Positions 26,512 to 36,200 are shown, counted from the first letter of the stretch. The stretch: 64,000 bases of DNA from Candidatus Saccharimonadota bacterium (GCA_905373835.1 CAJPUN010000003.1:65352-129351), one strand, 5' to 3'. Notes: a model not told the origin generated them from the sequence alone. Numbers and translations: made by a program.

Positions 26512-28662
26512 CTAGGACGCCTGCGGGCTGAAGGTGACTCGCCCATCAGCTGCCCTCGCTACCACCGTCATACCTTCCTGAATGCGCCCATCGATCAGCT
26601 CCAGCGCTAGCGGGTCAAGAATGCGCTTTTGTACCAAGCGCTTGAGTGGCCGGGCACCAAAGGTCGGGTCGTAGCCATCGCGGGCGAGCATATCGCGGAT
26701 GCTATCATCAAACTGGAGCGTGATATCGCGGCTGTCTTTGACGTGGCGGGCAACGCGCTCCAGCTGCACGTCAACGATGGCCCGCATGGCTTGCTCGTGA
26801 ATACGGTTGAAGATCACAATATCGTCGATGCGGTTGAGGAATTCTGGGCGGAAATGCTGGCGTAGAACATCAAGCATTTTATTGTCCAGCACAGACAGGT
26901 CATCACCGGTAAAGTCCATAATCATCTGCGAGCCAACGTTGCTCGTCATGATGATAATGGTGTTGCTAAAGTCGATCGTCCGGCCTTGGCCATCAGTCAG
27001 GCGGCCGTCATCCAGCACTTGCAGTAGCACGTTGAAAACGTCGGGGTGGGCCTTCTCGATTTCGTCAAACAGCACCACGCTGTAGGGGCGGCGACGCACT
27101 GCTTCGGTCAGTTGCCCACCTTGGTCGTAACCAACGTAGCCTGGTGGCGAGCCAATCAGGCGGGCGACGGCGTGACGCTCCATGTATTCGCTCATATCGA
27201 TGCGAATCATAGCGTGCTCGTCGTCGAATAATTCGCGGCACAGGCTGCGGGCTACCTCTGTTTTGCCAACCCCAGTTGGGCCAAGGAAGAGGAAGGAACC
27301 AATCGGCCGGTTGGTATCGGCGAGGCCAGCACGCGAACGGCGAATAGCGCTCGCCACGGCAGCCACGGCGCGGTCTTGGCCAATAACCTGGCGGCCGATT
27401 GAGTCTTCAAGCTTGGTTAATTTACTCGATTCGCTTTCCATCAGCCGCTCTACCGGTATGCCCGTCCAGCGCGCCACCACACTAGCGATATCGTCGGGCG
27501 TGACTTCTTCGCGCAGTAAGCGGTCGGCCGGTGGGATGGCCGCTAGTTCCTGGCGAGCGCTGGCGAGCTTTTTCTCCAGCTCTGGCATATCGCCGTACTT
27601 AATACGGCTTGCAGTAGCGAGATCCGCATCGCGCTCGGCGATTTCTAGTTGTGAGCGCAGACTATCCATTTTTTCGGCAGCGGTGTTGACAGTCTGCAGG
27701 ATGTCCTTTTCGTGCTGCCATTTGGTGTCAATCGCTTTGGCCTGAGCTCGGAGGTCAGCGATTTGCTGCTTGATTTCCTCTTTGCGGGCCTTGGCGTGGT
27801 CGGATTTATCTTTTTTCAGCGCGGCTTCTTCAATCTCCAGCTGCAAGCGGCGGTTATTGAGCCGATCGAGACTAATCGGCACGCTCTCCAGCTGCATCTT
27901 GAGCGCGCTGGTCGCTTCATCCAGCAGGTCAACCGCCTTATCTGGCAAAAAGCGGTCAGGCAAGTAGCGGGTAGAGAGCCGCGCCGCTGCCACAATTGCA
28001 TCATCAGCAATCTTGACGCCGTGGTGGACTTCGTACTTTTCCTTGAGGCCGCGCAAGATAGCGATGGTGTCGTCAAAGCTTGGCTCGCCAACATAGACTG
28101 GCTGAAAGCGCCGTTCCAGTGCCGCATCTTTCTCAACATATTGGCGGTACTCAGCCAGCGTGGTGGCACCAATCATATGCAGTTTACCACGGGCCAGGGC
28201 AGGTTTGAGCATATTGCCGGCGTCCATGCTGCCTTCGCCTTTGCCAGCGCCGACCATCGTGTGAATTTCATCGACGAAGAGGATAATCTCGCCAGCAGCC
28301 TCTTCAACTTCTTTCAATACACCTTTGAGGCGCTCTTCAAACTGGCCACGGAAGCTTGCGCCTGCTAGTAAGCTCGAAATCTCCAGGCTAATCAGTCGCT
28401 TATCCTTCAGCGACGCTGGTACATTCCCCTTAACGATGCGCTGCGCCAAGGCCTCGACGATGGCGGTCTTGCCAACGCCCGGCTCACCGATCAGCACGGG
28501 GTTATTCTTGGTGCGTCGAGCCAGGATCTGCATGGTGCGGCGAATTTCTTCATCCCGGCCGATCACTGGGTCGAGTTTGCCCTCGCGCGCCAGAGCGGTG
28601 AGGTCGGTGCCGAACTGCTCGAGGGGTTTTTGGTTATTGTGTTGGTTCATGGTTGGTGGCAT
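26512..28662 (-). CDS. clpB: ClpB-type AAA+ disaggregase without N-terminal domain
   Basis: 716 residues from the ATG at 28662, which has a strong AAGGAGG five bases upstream. Two AAA modules are present: Walker A GEPGVGKTA (N-side) and GPTGVGKTE (C-side), with the ClpB coiled-coil middle domain (about 290-420) between them. The roughly 140-residue Clp-N substrate domain is missing, so the protein begins a few residues before the first AAA module. This mimics the short ClpB isoform of other bacteria. It reactivates aggregated proteins with DnaK. Expression should be under HrcA through the CIRCE element upstream. Confidence 0.95.
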   Translation of the reverse strand: MPPTMNQHNNQKPLEQFGTDLTALAREGKLDPVIGRDEEIRRTMQILARRTKNNPVLIGEPGVGKTAIVEALAQRIVKGNVPASLKDKRLISLEISSLLAGASFRGQFEERLKGVLKEVEEAAGEIILFVDEIHTMVGAGKGEGSMDAGNMLKPALARGKLHMIGATTLAEYRQYVEKDAALERRFQPVYVGEPSFDDTIAILRGLKEKYEVHHGVKIADDAIVAAARLSTRYLPDRFLPDKAVDLLDEATSALKMQLESVPISLDRLNNRRLQLEIEEAALKKDKSDHAKARKEEIKQQIADLRAQAKAIDTKWQHEKDILQTVNTAAEKMDSLRSQLEIAERDADLATASRIKYGDMPELEKKLASARQELAAIPPADRLLREEVTPDDIASVVARWTGIPVERLMESESSKLTKLEDSIGRQVIGQDRAVAAVASAIRRSRAGLADTNRPIGSFLFLGPTGVGKTEVARSLCRELFDDEHAMIRIDMSEYMERHAVARLIGSPPGYVGYDQGGQLTEAVRRRPYSVVLFDEIEKAHPDVFNVLLQVLDDGRLTDGQGRTIDFSNTIIIMTSNVGSQMIMDFTGDDLSVLDNKMLDVLRQHFRPEFLNRIDDIVIFNRIHEQAMRAIVDVQLERVARHVKDSRDITLQFDDSIRDMLARDGYDPTFGARPLKRLVQKRILDPLALELIDGRIQEGMTVVARAADGRVTFSPQAS

Positions 28663-28766
28663 ATATCCCTCCTTGTAGTTATATAGTGCGGGCAACAGAA
28701 CGCCCGGTGAGTTACTTAAAAACAAGTGGCCGATCGCGCTGGGTATCAGCCACGTGGCCTATCGGT

Positions 28767-28795
28767 ATAGTAACAAATTAGCACTCTCGGTGCAA
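28767..28795 (-). promoter_or_regulatory. clpB promoter
   Basis: On the minus strand, -35 TTGCAC (28795-28790) and -10 TACTAT (28772-28767) are 17 bases apart. The -35 lies inside the CIRCE operator, so repressor binding would block polymerase directly. Confidence 0.75.
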
Positions 28796-28804
28796 GAGTG
28801 CTAA
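28778..28804 (-). promoter_or_regulatory. CIRCE operator (HrcA site)
   Basis: TTAGCACTC at 28778-28786 and GAGTGCTAA at 28796-28804 with a nine-base spacer: a perfect match to the HrcA consensus on both arms. It lies about 115 bases before the clpB start. HrcA itself is not in the window. Confidence 0.95.
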
Positions 28805-28981
28805 CTAACGCGAGTTTTGATAGGTACACGTGACTTGCTTAGCACTGCTTTCTTAGCGTCAGGTGCGTATACTCATAAGAGTAATAAAAGACATTGATAG
28901 TTCCGGCAACTCACCCCTCTGAGTGAGATCAAAAGGAGATAGCAGCAATCAGTCTCCATTCTTTTGTGTATAATAGACGCC

Positions 28982-29482
28982 ATGACAAACATATATTTTA
29001 CTCGGGCAATTCAGCCGGAGAATAACCAGCCCCATTTCTTAGCCAAAGCACTCATTGTTGATGCGACTGGCAAAATTCTCGTCCTTGAGCGCAGTAATAC
29101 ACACCCGCTCTTTCCGCATGGTGCCGACCTGCCTGGTGGTATCGTCGAGCCTGGCGAGACACCGCTTGAAGCAGCCCGGCGGGAAATAGAAGAAGAGACT
29201 GGCCTTGGCTTTGTGCCGAGCCAGCTGAGTGTGGCCTTCGAGCATGTACTGCCGCACCCTGATGGCCAGCGGCTGAGCTATATGTGCTATGCGGCACTGG
29301 TTGATGGCGATGCGCCAGAAATTACCCTCAGCTGGGAGCACAGTAGCTACCAATGGCTCACACCAGACGAGCTTATGCAGCAGCCTATCACGCCGCGGAC
29401 TGACTATCCCTTTGCGGCGGCGGTGCATTATATCAGCTCATTGCGACATTATGTGCAGCAGGAGCGGCCAGAGTTGCTGTAG
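28982..29482 (+). CDS. Nudix hydrolase
   Basis: 166 residues. The Nudix box reads GGIVEPGE then TPLEAARREIEEETGL (about residues 55-78), matching GX5EX7REUXEEXGU. The substrate is a nucleoside diphosphate derivative of unknown identity. TATAAT at 28969-28974 ends seven bases before the ATG; no Shine-Dalgarno serves it, so leaderless translation is likely. One of three Nudix proteins in this window. Confidence 0.92.
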   Translation: MTNIYFTRAIQPENNQPHFLAKALIVDATGKILVLERSNTHPLFPHGADLPGGIVEPGETPLEAARREIEEETGLGFVPSQLSVAFEHVLPHPDGQRLSYMCYAALVDGDAPEITLSWEHSSYQWLTPDELMQQPITPRTDYPFAAAVHYISSLRHYVQQERPELL

Positions 29483-29618
29483 CCAGTAATGATTAAGAGC
29501 CACGCAGCAGCGCGATGATTTCGCTTGTGCCTCAGCTTCGTCTGTTGGATAAAATAACAGAGGTGTGAGCTTTGAGTGCTACGCAATGACAATAAATCAG
29601 TAACAACGAAGGAGTAAT

Positions 29619-29696
29619 ATGGAACGAACATAAAATGACAAACCTGCTATTGCCGTCGACCTTGATGATGTTGTTTTCCCTTGTGCTGAAGGGCTA
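29619..29696 (+). pseudogene. Interrupted 5' end of the HAD phosphatase gene
   Basis: GGAG at 29611-29614 leads to an ATG at 29619 in frame with the downstream open frame, but codon 5 is TAA (29631-29633). The codons after it restore a perfect HAD motif 1, IAVDLDDVVFP, at about 29649-29681. All of this lies upstream of the next usable start (GTG 29697). The simplest reading is a recent nonsense mutation, or a sequencing error. Confidence 0.65.
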
Positions 29697-30278
29697 GTGG
29701 CAGCATATAATGAGCATTACGGTACCAACTTTCGGCCTAATATGCCACAATCGACCTGGGACGTACCACAAGAAGAAGTGCAGGAGCGATTTAATGGATT
29801 GCAATTGGGGACGACGCCAGGCATGGCGAAGCCTGATTGGTTTGCGGAGATGCAAGTCCCAGACAGAGAGACGATTGAGACGTTGCAAAGACTAGCGACC
29901 AAGTATCGACTCTATGCAGTCTCGGCCCGGCATTATGGTTTAGCAGGTGTGACACAGCAGAGCATCGAAAAGTATCTGCCTGATGTCTTCGAAGAGGTTA
30001 TTTTGACGCGGCGGCCAGTCGAAACTGAGAATGGCATCAAGATAATGACCGACTCCAAGACAGAGATATACCGGCAGTACAATATGACGGTTGCGATTGA
30101 TGACTCGCCACATCACCTCGAGCGTGGCCTTGAGGGGGATGATGCGCCGCTTGGCTTGGCGATTTTGTTTGGCGAACGGCCCTGGCACCCAGGCGCTACG
30201 ATCGACGATCCGCGCGCTATTGAGTGCCGCACCTGGGCGGAGGCGGGAGAGGCTATTGCCCGGTATTTCGCTCGGTAA
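29697..30278 (+). CDS. HAD-superfamily phosphatase, 5'-nucleotidase-like (start lost?)
   Basis: Open for 193 codons from a GTG, but the catalytic DLDD nucleophile motif lies upstream of it, behind an in-frame stop. Within the open part, motif 2 is YAVSARHYG and motif 4 is VAIDDSPHH, with a lysine in DSKTEIY between them. Taken with the upstream DxDD, this is a small HAD hydrolase similar to the 5'(3')-deoxyribonucleotidase (NT5C) group. If translation really starts at 29697, the product lacks its nucleophile and would be inactive. The rest of the frame shows no decay. Confidence 0.7.
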   Translation: MAAYNEHYGTNFRPNMPQSTWDVPQEEVQERFNGLQLGTTPGMAKPDWFAEMQVPDRETIETLQRLATKYRLYAVSARHYGLAGVTQQSIEKYLPDVFEEVILTRRPVETENGIKIMTDSKTEIYRQYNMTVAIDDSPHHLERGLEGDDAPLGLAILFGERPWHPGATIDDPRAIECRTWAEAGEAIARYFAR

Positions 30279-30359
30279 ATTTGAGTGAGAAACATCTGGC
30301 TATGGATAATACACTGGTTGGCTTGCAATCTGTGCGTAGGATGGGCTACTATATTTTCT

Positions 30360-31100
30360 ATGAATTTAACGATGAAACTAACGAGACTCTTGAGAGTTCT
30401 CTGGCCAGTACTGCTCTGTGCGGTGGTGTGGCAGCTGCTGCAGTTTGCCCCGGCAGACCAGTGGTGGTGGCTGCAAAAAGCAATGAGCCCACTCACAACG
30501 ACGATGATTTTTCTTGCAGCTTGGCGCTATAGCGATCGGCGGCGGCCAACGACGTGGCTCCTTCTCGTAGCGCTTGTGCTGTTTGCTGTGGCCGACTCGC
30601 TGGTGGCGTTCTTACCCCTCTCGCATCTCATCGTTGGACTGGGGGTATCTTTGCTGGCGTATCTGGTGCTCTGTGTTATAAATTTGTGGCGTCTCATCTT
30701 TGCCCTTGCGAAGGGAGCTGCTAGGCGCATAAATTGGGTATTACTGCTAGCTACCTTCATGGGCAATGCAATAATGGTATATTCGATACTACACAGCGTG
30801 CTACCGCGTGTGGGAAGCCCGCTCCTTGCTGGAGCAATAAAAGTGTATGCTGCTGTACTTATGGTACTGATGACGAGTGGGGCAGCGGCAGCTCTGACAG
30901 ACTATCGGCTACGGTGGAGCGTGGGCAGCTGTAATGGGACAATACTTGCTGCCTCGGAGTCGGCCCTTGCGCTGCAGCTCTTTGGTAGAGCATCTGAAGC
31001 ATGGATTATCTATAGCATTATGCCATTGTATTGGTGTGGCCTCGCCTCCTATGTTGCGGCAAGCCGACCAAAGAAGGAGCGGCTTGCATCGCGAGTGTAG
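30360..31100 (+). CDS. YhhN/TMEM86-family membrane protein (lysoplasmalogenase-like)
   Basis: About 246 residues with seven or eight hydrophobic helices. The pattern KAMSPLTT early and the LFAVADSLVAFLP segment in helix 3 match the YhhN family, whose animal members hydrolyse lysoplasmalogens. TACTAT at 30347-30352 ends seven bases before ATG 30360. A second ATG at 30372 is possible; both give the same first helix. Confidence 0.75.
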   Translation: MNLTMKLTRLLRVLWPVLLCAVVWQLLQFAPADQWWWLQKAMSPLTTTMIFLAAWRYSDRRRPTTWLLLVALVLFAVADSLVAFLPLSHLIVGLGVSLLAYLVLCVINLWRLIFALAKGAARRINWVLLLATFMGNAIMVYSILHSVLPRVGSPLLAGAIKVYAAVLMVLMTSGAAAALTDYRLRWSVGSCNGTILAASESALALQLFGRASEAWIIYSIMPLYWCGLASYVAASRPKKERLASRV

Positions 31101-31183
31101 CGCTCCAAAGGTATGGAGAGGCTTAGTTGGCCGCTTAGTGCGAATCTAGTATCTCGCCAGTATACATGCTACAATAAGACGAT

Positions 31184-34018
31184 ATGTCGGAGCAGATACG
31201 GATTGTTGGGGCGCGCCAGAATAACCTCAAAGATGTCAGCGTGACCATTCCACGCGATCAGTTTGTGGTGGTGACGGGCCTGAGTGGTAGTGGTAAGTCG
31301 AGCCTCGTCTTTGACACGATCTACGCTGAGGGGCAACGCCGCTACGTGGAGAGCTTGAGCAGCTACGCGCGGCAGTTCCTTGGTATTATGGATAAGCCCG
31401 ACGTCGACTCTATCGATGGCCTGAGCCCCAGTATCAGCATCGACCAAAAGTCGACGAGCCGCAACCCACGCTCTACCGTCGCTACAGTGACGGAGATCTA
31501 CGATTATTTACGCCTGCTCTTTGCTCGGGTGGGGGTGCCGCATTGCCCAGCTCTTATGCCCGATGGTACGCGCTGTGGCAAGCCTGTCCAGCGCCGGACA
31601 GCTCAGTCTATTATCGACGAAATTATGAAACTTCCTGAGGGGAGCAAGCTCATGCTACTAGCGCCGATTGTGAGCCAAAAGAAAGGGGAGTTTGCCCACA
31701 TCCCCGAGCAGTACATGCGCAGTGGCTTTGCGCGGGCTCGGGTAGATGGCGTGGTGTATGCGCTCGATGAGTTCCCAGAACTACAGAAGAGCTACAAACA
31801 TGACATTGAGCTGGTGGTTGATCGTTTTGTGATGGCGCCAACGATGGTGAGCCGCATCTCGCAGTCGGTTGAGCAAGCGCTGGAGCTCGCCAGTGGTGTG
31901 GTGCAGGTGTTGGACGCCACGAGTGGCGAGATCACGACGTATAGTCAGCGCTATGCCTGTATGGATCACCCAGGCGAGGATATCCCCGAGCTCGAGCCGC
32001 GGCTCTTTAGTTTCAACGCGCCGCAGGGAGCGTGTCCGGTTTGCACGGGCCTCGGTACACGTCTGGAGGTTGACCCGGAGCTCATCCTTAACCCCAATCT
32101 GACGATTGCCGAGGGAGCGATTCGCCCCTTCAACCGCTTTAATGCCGAAGCGTGGTACATGAAGCGTCTCGCCGCGGTGGCTGAGGAGCACGGTTTTAGC
32201 TTGCACGTGCCCGTCAAGGAGCTAAGTGATGATGTTGTGCAGAAAGTGCTGTATGGCACAGGCAAGCAAAAATACCGGATTCACCTCAGTGGTAATCGCT
32301 ATTATGACTCGACCTACGAAGGGGTCATCCCTAACCTCGAGCGTCGCCATCGCGAGACCGATAGTGAGTTTATGCGCAAAGATATCGAGCGTTTCATGCG
32401 AGAGCGCAAGTGCACGGCCTGCAAGGGTGCACGGCTCAAGCCAGTGGTGCTGGCGGTGACAGTCAATGGCCTCTCGATTATGGATATTTGCAATCTCGAC
32501 GTTGCCAATGCGCTGGATATGATAGGCCAGCTGGAATTTAGTGCAGAACAGCAGCACATTGTTAAGCTTGTTGTCAAAGAAATCATGGCGCGGCTGGGCT
32601 TTATGAATAATGTGGGGCTCAGCTACCTCGAGCTGGGGCGGGCAGCCAACACGCTCAGTGGTGGTGAGGCGCAGCGCATCCGCCTCGCGACGCAGATTGG
32701 TAGTGGCCTGCAGGGGGTGTTGTATGTGCTGGATGAGCCATCGATTGGCCTGCATCAGCGCGATAACGATCGCCTTATCCAGACGCTCAAGAATCTGCGC
32801 GACCTAGGCAATACCGTACTGGTGGTAGAGCACGACGAAGATACGATTGCGGCGGCTGACTATCTGGTGGATGTTGGGCCAGGTGCCGGCGTGCACGGTG
32901 GGGAGATCGTGGCGCATGGTACGCCAGCAGAGGTAGCGCGCATGCCACAAAGCATCACTGGTCGATATCTGTCTGGTGCGGAGAAGATCCCAGTGCCAGC
33001 TCAGCGTCGTCCGATTGAGCAAGGCCGTGCACTGATAATCCGCGGGGCACGCGAGAATAATCTCAAGAATATCGACGTTACCATCCCGCTTGGCGTCCTT
33101 ACGCTGGTGACGGGGGTGAGTGGTAGTGGCAAGTCGACGCTCGTCAATAGCATTCTTGCCAATGAACTTACTGCTCGCTTGCACCGTGCCCAAGCGGTGC
33201 CAGGTGCACACGATGCAATCGATGGAGTGGAGCAGCTCGATAAAGCAATTGTCATAGATCAGTCGGCAATTGGCCGCACCCCGCGCTCCAACCCTGCTAC
33301 CTATACCGGTGTCTTTACACAGATTCGCGAGCTTTTTGCGGGCACACCCGAGGCAAATATCCGCGGCTACAAGCCAGGGCGCTTTAGCTTCAATGTTAAA
33401 GGCGGGCGCTGCGAGCACTGCCAGGGCGATGGCGTTATTAAGATTGAGATGCACTTCTTGCCCGATGTCTATATTCAATGCCCTGAGTGCCATGGCAAGC
33501 GCTATAATCGTGAGGCGCTCGAGATCACCTACAAAGATAAGACGATTAGTGACGTCCTAGATATGACGGTCGAGCAAGCTTGCGAATTCTTTGCTAACAT
33601 TCCTGCGATTGCTCGCAAGTTGACAACGATCAACGAGGTAGGCCTTGGCTATATCAAGCTCGGCCAGCCCGCCACAACCTTTAGCGGCGGCGAGGCACAG
33701 CGTATCAAACTTGCTACTGAGCTGAGCCGGCGCACGACCGGCAAGACGCTCTATATTCTCGACGAGCCGACCACTGGTCTGCACACCGCCGATGTCAAGA
33801 AGCTACTCGAGATTCTCCAACGCCTCGTAGCGGGCGGCAATAGTATGGTTATCATTGAGCATAATCTTGAGGTTATCAAGTGCGCCGACCATATCATCGA
33901 CATGGGCCCCGAAGGTGGGCAGGGCGGCGGCACCGTCATCGCCAGCGGTACGCCCGAAGAGGTGGCGCATAACCCAGCGTCGTTTACGGGGAAGTATTTG
34001 CGGCCACTGTTAGGCTAA
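31184..34018 (+). CDS. uvrA: Excinuclease ABC subunit A
   Basis: 944 residues. Two ABC modules: Walker A GLSGSGKSS near residue 32 and GVSGSGKST near 643; ABC signatures LSGGEAQRIRLA near 489 and FSGGEAQRIKLA near 832. The zinc-binding cysteines are in CTACKG, CEHCQGD and CPECHGKRYN. It detects bulky DNA damage and loads UvrB. TACAAT at 31170-31175 ends eight bases before the ATG, preceded by TG-C. uvrC is 25 kb away; uvrB is not in the window. Confidence 0.98.
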   Translation: MSEQIRIVGARQNNLKDVSVTIPRDQFVVVTGLSGSGKSSLVFDTIYAEGQRRYVESLSSYARQFLGIMDKPDVDSIDGLSPSISIDQKSTSRNPRSTVATVTEIYDYLRLLFARVGVPHCPALMPDGTRCGKPVQRRTAQSIIDEIMKLPEGSKLMLLAPIVSQKKGEFAHIPEQYMRSGFARARVDGVVYALDEFPELQKSYKHDIELVVDRFVMAPTMVSRISQSVEQALELASGVVQVLDATSGEITTYSQRYACMDHPGEDIPELEPRLFSFNAPQGACPVCTGLGTRLEVDPELILNPNLTIAEGAIRPFNRFNAEAWYMKRLAAVAEEHGFSLHVPVKELSDDVVQKVLYGTGKQKYRIHLSGNRYYDSTYEGVIPNLERRHRETDSEFMRKDIERFMRERKCTACKGARLKPVVLAVTVNGLSIMDICNLDVANALDMIGQLEFSAEQQHIVKLVVKEIMARLGFMNNVGLSYLELGRAANTLSGGEAQRIRLATQIGSGLQGVLYVLDEPSIGLHQRDNDRLIQTLKNLRDLGNTVLVVEHDEDTIAAADYLVDVGPGAGVHGGEIVAHGTPAEVARMPQSITGRYLSGAEKIPVPAQRRPIEQGRALIIRGARENNLKNIDVTIPLGVLTLVTGVSGSGKSTLVNSILANELTARLHRAQAVPGAHDAIDGVEQLDKAIVIDQSAIGRTPRSNPATYTGVFTQIRELFAGTPEANIRGYKPGRFSFNVKGGRCEHCQGDGVIKIEMHFLPDVYIQCPECHGKRYNREALEITYKDKTISDVLDMTVEQACEFFANIPAIARKLTTINEVGLGYIKLGQPATTFSGGEAQRIKLATELSRRTTGKTLYILDEPTTGLHTADVKKLLEILQRLVAGGNSMVIIEHNLEVIKCADHIIDMGPEGGQGGGTVIASGTPEEVAHNPASFTGKYLRPLLG

Positions 34019-34026
34019 TATTCAAC

Positions 34027-34557
34027 ATGAGATCAAAACAGTCACAACCTGATGGGCAATCATATCGCACCGCCATTCTTCGCTATGCCGAGCGCGATCA
34101 AGCGATGCGCCAGCAGTACTTGGCTGGCGGCGGGGCGTGGGATGCATCGCTCGATGCTGAATCGACTGAATTTTTGCGTACGATTGTGGCGGCAATTGGC
34201 TGGCCAACATTACGTATGGTGGGCAGTAAGGCTTCGACCGCGGCGTGGTTATTACTACAGCATTCGCCAGATATCGACTTTATGGAGCACTGCCTTGAGC
34301 TGATGAAGGCAGCGCCACGTGGCGAGGTCGCGCTGCGCGATATAGCCTTCCTCGAGGACCGGGTGTGTTTGCTACGCGGTCGGCCACAGATATATGGCTC
34401 GCAGTTCCAGGGGCGGGGTAAAGCCCTTCGTCTCTATCCAGTCCAAGATACTGAGCGGCTTGATGAGCGCCGTGCAGCGATGGGTCTGCCACCATTTGAA
34501 GAGTATGAAAAGCAGATTCGTCAGATGTATGGCGACGAACCGCCAGCTGCTAGATAA
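34027..34557 (+). CDS. DUF6624-family protein
   Basis: 176 residues, starting eight bases after uvrA. The block GWPTLRMVG-KASTAAWLLLQH near residue 58, the LEDRV-LLRGRPQIYGSQF segment near 112, and RLDERRAAMGLPPFEEY near the end match what I remember of DUF6624. Function unknown; many relatives occur in Actinobacteria and Bacteroidota. Probably co-transcribed with uvrA. Confidence 0.72.
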   Translation: MRSKQSQPDGQSYRTAILRYAERDQAMRQQYLAGGGAWDASLDAESTEFLRTIVAAIGWPTLRMVGSKASTAAWLLLQHSPDIDFMEHCLELMKAAPRGEVALRDIAFLEDRVCLLRGRPQIYGSQFQGRGKALRLYPVQDTERLDERRAAMGLPPFEEYEKQIRQMYGDEPPAAR

Positions 34558-34600
34558 GAGGTATAGGGCAAAAATCTCGGATAGTCGAACAAGACAAAAC

Positions 34601-34631
34601 AAAGAGTCAGCTGTTCATGCGCTGACTCTTT
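34601..34631 (+). terminator. Bidirectional terminator between DUF6624 and dedA
   Basis: AAAGAGTCAGC (34601-34611) pairs perfectly with GCTGACTCTTT (34621-34631). A T-run follows on the plus strand and A/T bases on the other side. It sits between convergent genes. Confidence 0.88.
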
Positions 34632-34651
34632 TTACACAATATGTACTGAGG

Positions 34652-35320
34652 TTATTTCTTTGTTCGCTTGCCCGTACTGAGTAGGACAGAAAATTGGTAC
34701 TTGAGCTTATCGCGGGTTGATTTTTGTTTGAGCGCATGGATGACCATCGGTGCAACGGAAATAAGGATGATAATAATTGCGGCGACCTCAATATTGACCC
34801 CAGCCCTAGTAAGGATTTCGCCTGCAAAGTAGCCAAGATAGGTGAAGATGGCGGCCCATAGTGCACCGCCGACGATGTTAAACAGGAGGAACGTATTGTA
34901 GTGCATCTTGCTCGCGCCAGCCACAATTGGGGCAAAGGTGCGCACGATGGGCACAAAGCGTGCCAGCACAATCGTGAGTGAGCCATGCTTTTGGTAGAAT
35001 TGCTCGGCTTGCTCGAGATATTTTTTCTTAAAAAAGCGCGAGTTGGGCTTGAGAAAAAGCTTGCGCCCGACTTTGTGGCCAAAGGCATAGCCAGTGCTAT
35101 CGCCAAGGATTGCCATAAGAGCGATCGCTGCAACGAAGAGGTGAATATTGAGTGGGTGGCCAAATAGGCGAAGGATCTCTTGATTTACCATATAGCCTGC
35201 CGTAAAGAGGAGGCTGTCCCCCGGTAAGACAAAGCCGATCAAGAGGCCAGACTCTGCATAGACCACGAGCAAAACCGCGGCAATGCCGAGGCCAGTAATT
35301 GCATGTATAAGTGATTCCAT
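34652..35320 (-). CDS. DedA-family membrane protein
   Basis: 222 residues with the DedA/SNARE-associated fold: reentrant helices near FVLPGDSLLF (about 30-42), then GDSTGYAFGHKVGR and the conserved RFVPIVRTFAPIVAG segment near residue 120. DedA proteins act as polyprenyl-phosphate or lipid flippases, or support membrane homeostasis. On the minus strand TGG-TATACT (-10 at 35334-35329) ends eight bases before the ATG. Confidence 0.92.
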   Translation of the reverse strand: MESLIHAITGLGIAAVLLVVYAESGLLIGFVLPGDSLLFTAGYMVNQEILRLFGHPLNIHLFVAAIALMAILGDSTGYAFGHKVGRKLFLKPNSRFFKKKYLEQAEQFYQKHGSLTIVLARFVPIVRTFAPIVAGASKMHYNTFLLFNIVGGALWAAIFTYLGYFAGEILTRAGVNIEVAAIIIILISVAPMVIHALKQKSTRDKLKYQFSVLLSTGKRTKK

Positions 35321-35371
35321 CGCGCTTTAGTATACCATACTTTGCTCGGGGAAGGGAGTTCTTTGCTGCTT

Positions 35372-35401
35372 TTGGCTCACCTGGCACAAAAATGTTATAC
35401 T
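35372..35401 (+). promoter_or_regulatory. Promoter of rplY
   Basis: TTGGCT (35372-35377) and TATACT (35396-35401), 18 bases apart. The message then has a 40-base leader with a Shine-Dalgarno, unlike the leaderless genes. Confidence 0.55.
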
Positions 35402-35449
35402 AAAGAGGCAATATTACTTAACTCCGGAAACATATCCGAAAGGAGAACT

Positions 35450-36148
35450 ATGGGAGATAAGATAACACTAAGGATCGAGACACGATCAATTCATGGCAAG
35501 AAAGTTCGTCAATTGCGCCGCCAGGGCATAACGCCAGCGGTGGTGTATGGTGCTGGTATGGATGCTGCTGATGTGCAGGCACCGAGTGGTGAGGTGGCAA
35601 AGGTTGTGGCCGCAGCTGGCCGCCACACACCAATTCATTTGACAGGGGTTAAGCGGCGCATTGCGCTTATCAAAAGTATCGATTATGACCCAACGCGAGT
35701 GGGTGTGATTCGCCACATTGCCCTGCATGCGGTGCGTGCAGACGAGCCAGTTACGGCAGAGGTGCCGGTGCGCCTCATTGGTATGGGTGAGTCTGAAGCT
35801 GAGAAGAATGGGCTGGTCGTGCTACAAGCAATTGAGAAGGTTGAGGTGAAGGCCTTGCCGATGGACTTGCCAGAGGCGATGGATGTGTCGGTGCTTGGCT
35901 TGGCTAGCGAAGGTGACCGCGTGACGGTGGGCGACATCACACTGCCTGAGGGTGTTGAACTGGTCGAGCATGACGATGGCCGTGAAGGTACTGCTGATGA
36001 CGACGTGACGGTGAAGGATCTCGTCATTGCGAGCGCCTACGAGCCAAGTGCCCTTGCTGCCGCCAACGAAGCCGCCGCTGGTGCTGCCGAAAACGCAGAT
36101 GCTGAGGACGTTGCAGCCGAGCAGGGTAGCGACGATGATGCAGCATAG
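35450..36148 (+). CDS. rplY: Ribosomal protein L25 (CTC-type)
   Basis: 232 residues. The N-terminal 5S-rRNA-binding domain has RxxxGKKVRQLRRQGITPAVVYG, followed by the TL5/CTC C-terminal beta domain (DITLPEGVEL near 165) and a disordered Ala/Glu/Asp-rich tail. AAAGGAG sits six bases before ATG 35450. It stabilises 5S rRNA in the large subunit. Confidence 0.95.
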   Translation: MGDKITLRIETRSIHGKKVRQLRRQGITPAVVYGAGMDAADVQAPSGEVAKVVAAAGRHTPIHLTGVKRRIALIKSIDYDPTRVGVIRHIALHAVRADEPVTAEVPVRLIGMGESEAEKNGLVVLQAIEKVEVKALPMDLPEAMDVSVLGLASEGDRVTVGDITLPEGVELVEHDDGREGTADDDVTVKDLVIASAYEPSALAAANEAAAGAAENADAEDVAAEQGSDDDAA

Positions 36149-36200
36149 CACCTAGCGAGTGGTATCTCTAGCAACACTTACAAGAGCGATCAATCATAAA

